Shown: positions 54,061 to 63,000 of the stretch, piece after piece
How the letters are laid out: every line of letters starts with the position of its first letter
Numbering within the stretch: position 1 is the stretch's first letter
NCBI GenBank assembly: GCA_910575245.1
Contig: CAJTEN010000013.1
Span: 62,001 to 126,000 of the forward strand
Length of the DNA stretch: 64,000 nucleotides
Direction: 5' to 3'
Source of the DNA: Clostridia bacterium
GTDB taxonomy: Bacteria; Bacillota; Clostridia; Lachnospirales; Lachnospiraceae
Notes under the pieces: generated by a model
What the model saw: only the letters and a program-made list of their open reading frames with translations
The model's database searches: none
What the model was told of the DNA's origin: nothing
Position numbers and translations under genes: made by a program

Positions 54061-54731
54061 ACGCGGTACCCCATCCCTCTTTTTGTGCTGATCAGGCCGC
54101 TCACACCCAGCGCCTTCAGTTTTTCCCGGATCCTGGTCATATGCACGCTCAATGTGTTATCGTCGATAAAGATCTTATTCTCCCATAAGAATTCGATCAG
54201 GTCCATTCTGGAAATATATTCTCCGGGATTCCGGAACAGCTGATAGAGTATCTTCATCTCCGCCTTGGTCAATTCCATCTGACTTCGCTGACAAGTCAAG
54301 GTACATGCGGCGATGTCCAGCTTTACCCCTTTGCAGGTGAACTGCGTAGCTTCCTGCAGCCGGTTCCTCTTCGTTCTCTTCAGCACCGCCCCGATCCGCG
54401 CCAGCAGCACAGGCGGCTGATAGGGTTTCGTGATATAATCGTCTCCGCCCTTTAAAATGCCGTTCAGTTCATCCATGGAGTCTGTGCGGCTCGTCAGAAA
54501 AATAACCGGAATCTCCATCTCTTCTCTGATCTGTGTACAGATATCAAATCCGGAACACCCCGGCAGGTTAATGTCCAACAGAATCAGATCCGGCTCTTCC
54601 TGCCTGATCTGCGGCATGATATCTTGGAAATCCGTCAGCACTGCCGCCTCATATAATGCATTTTCCAGTAAAATCTTCAGTTCTCTGCGGATGATTGTTT
54701 CATCCTCTATGATCAGGATTCTTGTTCGCAC
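54057..54731 (-). CDS. OmpR-family response regulator (BceR-type)
   Basis: The 224-residue product has RILIIEDETIIRRELKILL, the receiver aspartate in LILLDINLPGCSG (near 53), the lysine in DYITKPYQPPVLLARI and a winged-helix C-terminus with ELTKAEMKILYQLFRNPGEY and VHMTRIREKLKALG. It is first in the two-component pair and should control the adjacent BceAB-type exporter. The start has GGAAAG-like pairing only; ATG at 54731 is not certain. Confidence 0.94.
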   Translation of the reverse strand: MRTRILIIEDETIIRRELKILLENALYEAAVLTDFQDIMPQIRQEEPDLILLDINLPGCSGFDICTQIREEMEIPVIFLTSRTDSMDELNGILKGGDDYITKPYQPPVLLARIGAVLKRTKRNRLQEATQFTCKGVKLDIAACTLTCQRSQMELTKAEMKILYQLFRNPGEYISRMDLIEFLWENKIFIDDNTLSVHMTRIREKLKALGVSGLISTKRGMGYRV

Positions 54732-54841
54732 AGTACTTTCCCTCCGGTGTCACTTTATCGCGCTTCTTTTCGTCCGGCCTACTTCCTTTCAGGTTGCTTC
54801 CCTTCCGGCTTTCTGCCTGATTTATCTCCCCTCTGGCCTTT

Positions 54842-55225
54842 TCACGCCTTACTCTTCTTCCCTCCCGCGGGTTTCCTTCTTCCGGACACTTCACTTTTCC
54901 CGGCTATCAGGTCATAACTCTCAGCTATCATTCTCTTAATCACATCCTCCGGCATAGAACCGTCAAGAATGATCGTATTCCAGTGCTCCTTATTCTGATG
55001 GTATCCCGGAATCACAGACTTATATGCCTGCCGCCAGAAATCTCTCCACTCCGGATCCGCCTTCACATTGACCCATATATTGCCCTCCCGCTCATAAGTC
55101 CACGCAAATGCTTTCTTGTTCTTGCGATAGCGGGCAAGCTGCCAGTTATCGTCATGAAACGGCGCGTCCCGGTAGACATCCTGAAAGGTCATACAGTAAG
55201 CCAATACCTCTTCTCTCGTTTTCAT
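54842..55225 (-). CDS. MmcQ/YjbR-family protein
   Basis: The 127-residue product fits the MmcQ/YjbR family of small double-wing DNA-binding-like proteins. It begins MKTREEVLAYCMTFQDVYRD and has AFAWTYEREGNIWVNVKADP, SVIPGYHQNKEHWNTIILDG and a basic C-terminal tail (GRRKPAGGKKSK). Biological role is not established. It lies upstream of the two-component genes on the same strand. Confidence 0.88.
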   Translation of the reverse strand: MKTREEVLAYCMTFQDVYRDAPFHDDNWQLARYRKNKKAFAWTYEREGNIWVNVKADPEWRDFWRQAYKSVIPGYHQNKEHWNTIILDGSMPEDVIKRMIAESYDLIAGKSEVSGRRKPAGGKKSKA

Positions 55226-55285
55226 ATGCAGGCCATATCCTTCCTTATACCTTCTGTAATTAAGTTACCTTGTACAATAATCATG

Positions 55286-55508
55286 GTAACAGTTCAGATA
55301 CCAATGTCATATAGTTAAGTCTATACACAGCGTCTGATATGATAGGATTCTCCTTAGGACCGCCCCCTAACGCCGGTACTTAATGAGGTTTTCCACGAAT
55401 TTTAGTACCGCTGCGTTTGGAACCGAGCGAAAGCGCGTCCTTAGGAGATTCCTATCATGTCAGGCGCGTCCGGCTTAACTTAATGACATTGCTGTCTGAA
55501 CTGTTACT
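55286..55508. repeat. R2 ends surrounding R1 copy D
   Basis: GTAACAGTTCAG at 55286-55297 and CTGAACTGTTAC ending at 55507 are R2-type ends in inverted orientation. Between them lies R1 copy D. The inner R2 arms are reduced to a few bases on each side. Confidence 0.7.
55302..55491. mobile_element. R1 copy D, MITE-like element without clear target duplication
   Basis: The element starts CAATGTCATATAGTTAAG at 55302 and ends CTTAACTTAATGACATTG at 55491, 190 bp. It is nearly identical to copies B and C, apart from GCCCCCTAACGC replacing the usual GTTGGAAAACGC, which weakens one stem. The flanks GTTCAGATAC and CTGTCTGAAC are not direct repeats; they are nearly inverted. Recombination between copies could explain this. 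Confidence 0.8.
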
Positions 55509-55631
55509 AATCATGCTCAACAACTTATTCATAAATAACTCTCTGCTCTTTACGAAAACAGAATACCACAGAAACGGACGGATTCCTACCGCGTTTTTTC
55601 GATATACCCGATATAATAGAAAAATGTTGCT

Positions 55632-55738
55632 ACTATAGTTAACGACATTAGAAATTTCGTTTTCGGCCTTGCAGGAGCTACCGTATATGGCTTCTGCAAG
55701 AGCCAGAAACAGAAATTTGTTATGTCGTTTACTATAGT
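55632..55738. repeat. R4 palindromic repeat, most complete copy
   Basis: The 107-bp unit starts ACTATAGTTAACGACATT and ends GTCGTTTACTATAGT. Arms of about 45 bp pair with scattered mismatches; the centre reads ACCGTATATGGC. Other copies or halves are at 16399-16434, 18165-18303 and 52958-53014. The rest of the gap 55226-56052 holds R1 copy D, R2 ends and the Rpn promoter. Confidence 0.8.
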
Positions 55739-55856
55739 TACCATTTACGGGTGAATTCCTGCGGGTGTATTTACACATTTTCACAAACTTTGCAGTAAGT
55801 GCATTGTTCCACAGGCTGTACTATTACCGGAATTCTATAATTTTTCGTCTTAAATA

Positions 55857-55885
55857 TTGACACCTTCCGGTTTCTCTGCTACAAT
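55857..55885 (+). promoter_or_regulatory. near-consensus sigma-A promoter upstream of the Rpn gene
   Basis: TTGACA at 55857-55862 and TACAAT at 55880-55885 are separated by exactly 17 bp. The next gene in this direction starts at 56053. This is the best-matching promoter that I found in the window. Confidence 0.8.
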
Positions 55886-56052
55886 CAACCTACATATCTG
55901 GGATATCATCTATTAAGGAATTATTCTGATTCCGCTTTGACAATCCCCATATGAACAATTATATATGGCGGATGCCGGCGGAATAGATATCAGAACCAGA
56001 TAAATTACTCACCTGTTCTTCTCCCCGGCGTACCGCCGGAAGGAGAAAACGA

Positions 56053-56952
56053 ATGAAAAGGAAACTTGAAGAACTGAATCTGCTGGACGATTTTCTGTTT
56101 GGAACAATCATGTCCCATCCGCTTTACGGAAAGCGCTTTGCCAGAATCCTGGTCAGGACTATCTTAAACCGGGACATTAAGGTTCTGAAGATCGTCTCAC
56201 AGCAGAACTACTATGGACAGGATACGGACCGGCACGGTGCCAGACTCGACGTGTATATCGAAGAAGAAAACGGAATTCTGCAAGGAGAGGTCAATGCGAG
56301 TAATATCTATGACATTGAACCGGATCAAACCAGCGACAAGGCTGCACAGGATTCCCTGCCAAAAAGAGTGCGCTTCTACCGTGCCGCCATTGATTCGAAA
56401 AGCCTGCAGTCGGGCGTGGACTACAGCCGGTTGAAAAATGTTATCATCATCATGATACTCTCTTATGATCCGTTCGGCTTTGACAGAATGGTATACACTG
56501 TCAGAAACCATTGTGTCGAGGAACCTGATATGAAATACGAAGACGGTGCACTGAACCTGTTCCTCTACACCCGAGGAAAGAGCGGCGTCATCACGCAGGA
56601 ATTAAAGGAATTGCTCCAGTATCTGGAAAACACCAGCTGGCAGAATGCAGTGAGTGAATCACTGAAAGAAGTACAGTCCATGGTTGATCAAGTCAAATGC
56701 GATAAGGAGGTGTCCATATCCTATATGAAATCGTATGAAAGAGACAGGATGATTCGCAGTGAAGGACGGATTGAAGGGCGGACAGACGAACTCGTCAAGT
56801 CCATTCATGAATTTCTATCTGATTTAGGCACAATCCCTGAAAGCGTTGCTGCCCGAATTGACAATGAGAAAGACTTGGATATCCTGCGCCGCTGGCTGAA
56901 GACTGCCGGCAAGTCAACATCCATCGAGGAATTCGCTAAGCATCTTTTCTAA
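56053..56952 (+). CDS. Rpn-family recombination-promoting nuclease / PD-(D/E)XK protein
   Basis: The 299-residue product starts MKRKLEELNLLDDFLFGTIM. The nuclease core has the aspartate in HGARLDVYIEEENG and a Glu-containing strand in ILQGEVNASN, in place of the ExQ of the other copies. It continues KRVRFYRAAIDSKSLQSG, NVIIIMILSYDPFGFDRMVY and a charged helical end with RSEGRIEGRTDELVK. This subgroup differs from the copies at 23415 and 39415. ATG 56053 follows GAAGGAG. The strong upstream promoter suggests that it is expressed. Confidence 0.85.
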   Translation: MKRKLEELNLLDDFLFGTIMSHPLYGKRFARILVRTILNRDIKVLKIVSQQNYYGQDTDRHGARLDVYIEEENGILQGEVNASNIYDIEPDQTSDKAAQDSLPKRVRFYRAAIDSKSLQSGVDYSRLKNVIIIMILSYDPFGFDRMVYTVRNHCVEEPDMKYEDGALNLFLYTRGKSGVITQELKELLQYLENTSWQNAVSESLKEVQSMVDQVKCDKEVSISYMKSYERDRMIRSEGRIEGRTDELVKSIHEFLSDLGTIPESVAARIDNEKDLDILRRWLKTAGKSTSIEEFAKHLF

Positions 56953-57012
56953 CCTATGAATCAAAATATTTATGATGCAAATACGCCCCTAACCGAATAA
57001 TCCGGGATAGCT

Positions 57013-57053
57013 AATCTGCCAGATACAATTCATCCAATTGCATCTGGCAGATT
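57013..57053. terminator. hairpin between convergent Rpn and giant-protein genes
   Basis: AATCTGCCAGATACAATT pairs with AATTGCATCTGGCAGATT (one mismatch) around a five-base loop. It lies between two convergent genes. T tracts on both sides are weak, so efficiency is uncertain. Confidence 0.55.
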
Positions 57054-57065
57054 CCTCTTTGCAAA

Positions 57066-60000
57066 TTATTCTGTTCCAAATAGAACCGCCCGGACGATAC
57101 TGCTAAAGGATTCTATTTTCTTCGCCTGTATCTTAAACTTCACTGTCCTGGTTCCGCCATAGTTGTTGATCCCTCTAATCTTAACACTGGCAGTTCCCTT
57201 CTTGATGTTGTTCACATAACTGTCCTCCATAATTTCATAATCTACACCGTAAGTCAGTTCCATCTTCCCTGCCTTAACGAGGATATCTCCGTTTGTTCCT
57301 CCCGTTAGATATATATTACTGCCGGTGTATATCTGCGGCGCGATCCTGACTGAAGCTTTCGTGAAATTTGCCTGTGTAATGCGATATGTGGTCATCAGAG
57401 AACCTTCGTACTTACCTTTTCCTCTGACGGTAACACAGACAAAGGCTCCTGCCTGCACAGTGCTCTTCTTGTCAAGTTTTGTAAACCCGTCAGATGATGT
57501 ATACGACACTTCATAATCTGTTCCGGCTTTCAACGTTTTACCATTTGTATCAGTCAGAACCGGTTTGCTGATGTATTTACCTGCACCATTGGCATATGCC
57601 ACGTCCGGCACACTCATTAAGACTGGTGATTCGGGATTGGCAAGATTTTTCTTAACGATAGAGAATTTCTCCGATCTCGTTCCCTTGAAGTTACCCTTGC
57701 CCTTTATAGTCATCGTTGGAGCCTTATCCACTGATTGGTCTGCAAGGTTCTTATTATTCTTATAAGAAATTGTATAGTCTTTTCCTTTTATCAGTTCGGT
57801 TTCTCTAAACTTCAATGTCACCTCAGGCTGAGATCCGCCTTGTGTATATTCTACCGTCAGACTTGTCCCTGTACCCTCGCCTGATTTTACCGCTTTGTCT
57901 GCTGAATCTGCTGGCATACCGATCTGCTGTCCATCTTTCCATTCGGTTATGAACCCACCTTCATCAACTCCAAGATCATAGGCCATAATCTTAAATGTCT
58001 TTTTGGTTGTTCCACTATAGGCACCGGTTCCCTGTATTGTCATGCTCGCCGTACCAACGTTCAGATTCTTGCTGTAAGACACGGTATAATCTTTATCCGG
58101 TGTCAATACTTTGCCTTCTACTCTGACCGTGATATCCTGTTGCTGCTCCATACCGTTATAAATTTTGTTTTCGATTCCCTCCACAACAGCCTTATTGATG
58201 GCTGTTCCCATAATCTTGAAGGTTATCCTTTTCGTTCCTGCGTAGTTGCCCGTTCCGGTTATGACAGCTGTCGCCGTACCAATTTCACGATTATTCTCAT
58301 AAGTGACGGTATAGTCCACTCCTTCCTTCAACGGATCATTTTTTGTTTTCCTATATAGAATCAATGTATTTGCAGACAACGTAACATCCTCACCGCCACT
58401 GTATAACTGATTCGGAATTTTGGCCGCTTTTGCCTTACTGATCAACATTTTATCGGTAATTTCCAGATTAACTGTCCTTGTCCCCGTAAAATTACCGACA
58501 CCTGTAATCTGTAGCGGGTAGCTTCCTGCTTCCTGATATGCGCCGGTTCCCGTATCCGGATAAGTCACAGTATAATCCCGTTTGTTCGACAGCTTCTTAC
58601 CATTAAAAGTAACTACAGGCGCTTTTTTCTGTATTTTACCATTATGCGCCAATACCATATCCGCAATTGCAACAGCAAACTCCTGTTCTGCTATATTCAC
58701 AGGCACAATTTTGAATACAGCCGTTACAGAACCCGAATAATTGCCTTTACCTTTTACGGTAATCGTCGGTGCCTTCTTTGCATCGGATGCGTCATTTGCC
58801 CTTACATTATTCTTATAACTGATGGTATAATCCGTCTTTTCCTGCAATTTTCTGCTTCCGTCATAGACGCGTACTTCCGGTTTCAATGCTTTGCCCGTAT
58901 AGGTCTGATCCTTAACTCCCGCTATCCAGAGACCTTCCGGTATCACACCGTCTTCCGGCTTATCCTCTTCCGGTATCTGTTCTGTTTCCGACAGATCAGG
59001 TTCTGTCACAATAAATTTCCACTTTGCCCGCAGTACCGTATTACCAGTCACCGGCTGTGTAAAATCATATAATGTGTCTCCCAAATACCATCCCATGAAC
59101 TCGTACCCGCGTCTGGTCGGTGCCGCCGGCTCAGGAACTGCTGTTCCTTTCGCCACTTGAACGGCAGAGACAACCGTACCGCCCTGCGAATCAAAGGTTA
59201 CCAGACATTCGTCGTTCTCCACATCGCCCGCTCCCATGATATAGGTTACCTTGAATCCCCATGCGGTTCCCGAATCATCCGATATCAGTTTGATTCTGAC
59301 GGTATCTCCAGGCACTTCAACAGCCTGTCCTGCTAACTCTGTTCCTGTATACTTTCCGATTTGCGTCCCTTTGCCATCATAAAGACAGAGATAATCGAAC
59401 CCCTCTTCTACTTCTGTTTTCAGATCAAAAGTAATATATAAGCTCTCCGCACCTTCCTTTGTATACAGCCAGAAATCCGAACAGTTTACCGGATAATTGT
59501 GCGGGCTTTCCAATTCCGCCACAGTGCTGCAAAGATAACCGTTATTTACGACAGTTACAGTACAGCTGCGGGAGACACCACTGCCGTCCTGTGCTGTGAC
59601 CGTAATTGTGGCGGTTCCCTTAGTATGCGCTGTCACAAGGCCTGTATCATCCACAGAAGCAATCCTGGCATCCGATGTACTCCATAAAACCGCCTTATTC
59701 TCTGCCGTTGACGGAGATACACTCGCCGTCAGCTTTTCGGTATCCCACGCTTCCAGGCAAAGAGATGTTTTATTCAGGCTGATGGAAGTGACCGGCTGTG
59801 TTACGGTGATTTTACAGGATGCACTGATATCGCCCACTGTCACCTTGACTGTCGCGGTTCCGATTGCTTTAGCGGTAACGATACCCGTATCCTCAATGGT
59901 CGCTATATTTGTGTCTGTGCTCTTCCACGTTACCTCATCGGTAAAATTGGAAGGTGCAACGCTCAGATACAAAGTGGCTTTACTGCCTTTGGTCAGTTTC

Positions 60001-63000
60001 AGATCCGTTGCACTTAATTTTACTTCCGTCGCCCTCGTTTCCTGATTTATAAATGTTGCACCGATGTTATTTGCATAAGTCTCGGCATAGGTTCCGGCGA
60101 CCCCATAGACAGTCAATCTGGCGGGGTAGCTGAATACACCACTTGCAATCGTCGTAGTGGCACGCGGAATGGTAATTTCCGTAAGCGATGTACAGTTCGT
60201 GAAAGCATTGCTGTTGATCGCCGCAGTGCGGTAAGGCAGAACGATCTTCTGCAGGGACGGACACAGATTAAATGCATAGGATGGAATCGTGGTGATCCCT
60301 GTGCCGAGGGTTACGTCGCTTAGGAGTTCGCAGTCTGCGAATATGTAAGTGCCCAGTGTTGTGACGCTGTCGGGGATAACGACTTTGGTCAGGGCGTCAC
60401 AGTTGTAGAAGGCATAACTGCCAATATTATGCATGCTATTCGGCATATTTACTTCAGTAAGCGCACTGCAATTTTGAAATGCATAACTGTTAATCTCCGT
60501 TACCAACGGCGGAATTGTAATTGCAGTTAAACCACAATCTCGAAACATTTCCGTTCCAATGGAAGTGAGTTTTTCTGAAAGCGACACATCCCTTAAGTTA
60601 GTACAATATGCGAATGCGCGTGTCCCCAATGATGTAACACTATTTGGAATAGAAATTTTAGGCAGATTAGTGCAACCATAAAATGCTTGATACTCTATCT
60701 CTGTCACGCTGTCTGGTATATTGACCTCTGTCAGCTTTGCGCAATTTTGAAACGCCCAGCTCCCTATTTCTGTAACCGAATTGGGAATCCCGACTCGTGA
60801 CAATTTACTGCAATTATAAAATGCATAATCCTCAATTACTGTAACCGTGTCTGGTATTGTAACCTCCTCTATTCCATTACAATGCCAAAACAACCGGTTC
60901 GTAATCTCTGTCACTCCCTTTTCAAAAGTGACATTTCTCAAATTGCTGCAATTTTCAAATGGTCCGCCGCTGTCTGTCAGGCTTTTCGGTATCTCTATTG
61001 CAGTCAACGAAATACAATTGCCAAATGCCCTTGTATCCATTGTCTTCATATTCTTAGACAAAGTCACCTGTGACAAATTTGTACAATCGCAAAATGCCTG
61101 ATATCCTATCTCCGTCACGCTGTCTGGTATATTGACCTCTGTCAGCTTTGCGCAATTTTGAAACGCCCAGCTCCCTATTTCTGTAACCGAATTGGGAATT
61201 TCGACTCGTGACAACTTACTGCAATTATAAAATGCATAATCCTCAATTACTGTAACCGTGTCCGGTATTGTAACCTCCTCTATTCCATTACAATGCCAAA
61301 ACAACCGATTCGTAATCTCTGTCACTCCCTTTTCAAAAGTGACATTTCTCAAATTGCTGCAATCTTCAAACGGTCCGCCGCTGTCTGTCAAGCTTTTCGG
61401 TATCTCTATTGCAGTCAACGAAGTACAATTGCCAAATGCCCTTGTACCCATTGTCTTCACATTCTTAGACAAAGTCACCTGTGACAAATTTGTACAATTG
61501 TAAAATGCCTGATATTCTATCTCCGTCACACTGTCTGGTATATTGACCTCTGTCAGCTTCGCGCAATTTTCAAACGCTTCGCTCCCTATTTCTGTAACCG
61601 AATTGGGAATCCCGACTCGTGACAACTTACTGCAATTATAAAATGCAGCATACTCAATTACTGTAACCGTGTCCGGTATTGTAACCTCCTCTATTCCATT
61701 ACAATGCCAAAACAACCGGCTCGTAATCTCTGTCACTCCCTTTTCAAAAGTGACATTTCTCAAATTGCTGCAATCTTCAAATGGTCCGCCGCTGTCTGTC
61801 AGGCTTTTCGGTATCTCTATTGCAGTCAACGAAGTACAATTGCCAAATGCCCTTGTACCCATTGTCTTCACATTCTTAGACAAAGTCACCTGTGACAAAT
61901 TTGTACAATTGTAAAATGCCTGATATCCTATCTCCGTCACACTATCCGGCACCACCACAACCCTCAGTTGCTTATTATTTTGAAACACCGAGTTCCCAAT
62001 CCCCACCACCGTATACCCATCCAACGTCTTCGGTATACTCAGCGCTGAAACATTTCCCTTATAACTTGTAATCGTAGCCCTGTTCGCATCATCCAGACTA
62101 TACTCAAAAATCGTATACGGCTCTCCATTTGCCCCGGTTCCTTTACTTACACCATTGTATCCATACTTCGAGTCCACGGGTGTATAATATCCCCATCTTT
62201 TTCCTGTAGGTCCATAAATAGTTCCCCTGGCACACTTTGACACTGCCACGCCGTCTTCGTAATGGAACGATACACGGACCGGACTGTTTTTCTCATTATA
62301 AATAGGATAATCCTTTTTCCACGGCTTGACAGAGCCCAGCTTTACCTGTGCATATCCTCCGGCAGAAGCAAAGAGCCATGCATTCTGATGAGCACAAGTC
62401 GCCGGCTTTTGTCCATCACCATAGGTAATCGAATCCAACACATCTTTTGCCCCGAATTTTGCATAGAGTTCTCCCTGCATAATGTTACAGGCGTTCATTC
62501 CTAATGTAGCCGTTACTGTTGCGCTGATCTCCATGCGAGTCTGTAAAGTAAAAGATTCTTTCGTAAATCCTTTCTCCATACGGAAACCGCCGTACTCATA
62601 ATAGAGTCCCAGAAAAACATTCCCCACAAGATTAAGAGTCGCTTCTCCCGACATAGTCATGTCCATTTTCACCCCGAAGTAACCGACACAGGCAATCGGA
62701 ATGCGTACCAACTCAAGCGTCGGAGAGATTCCCGCCGCCTCCATTGCATCCGCGCTTACATTACAGCCGAAGATTACTTTTGCATTTACGGCAACATGAG
62801 CTTTGCCCTCAAAAAGCTTTATGTCATAATCTGGCTTCACGTCACTGACTTTACAGCTGACAGTTATTTTCACGCCGGGCGCCAGATTGATTTCGTGTGA
62901 TTTCTCCGGAGAGACGGAATACGTCCTAACCGCTTCAACCGCACTGATCTCACGGCTGCCGACCTCTTCCAGCGTGTCGTACTTCGTACCGTCTTCCCAT

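Noticed and set aside
60847..61914. Three similar short plus-strand frames at 411-bp spacing, possible CRISPR-like array
   Set aside because: The spacing reflects the coding tandem repeats on the minus strand; there are no short repeats with unique spacers.
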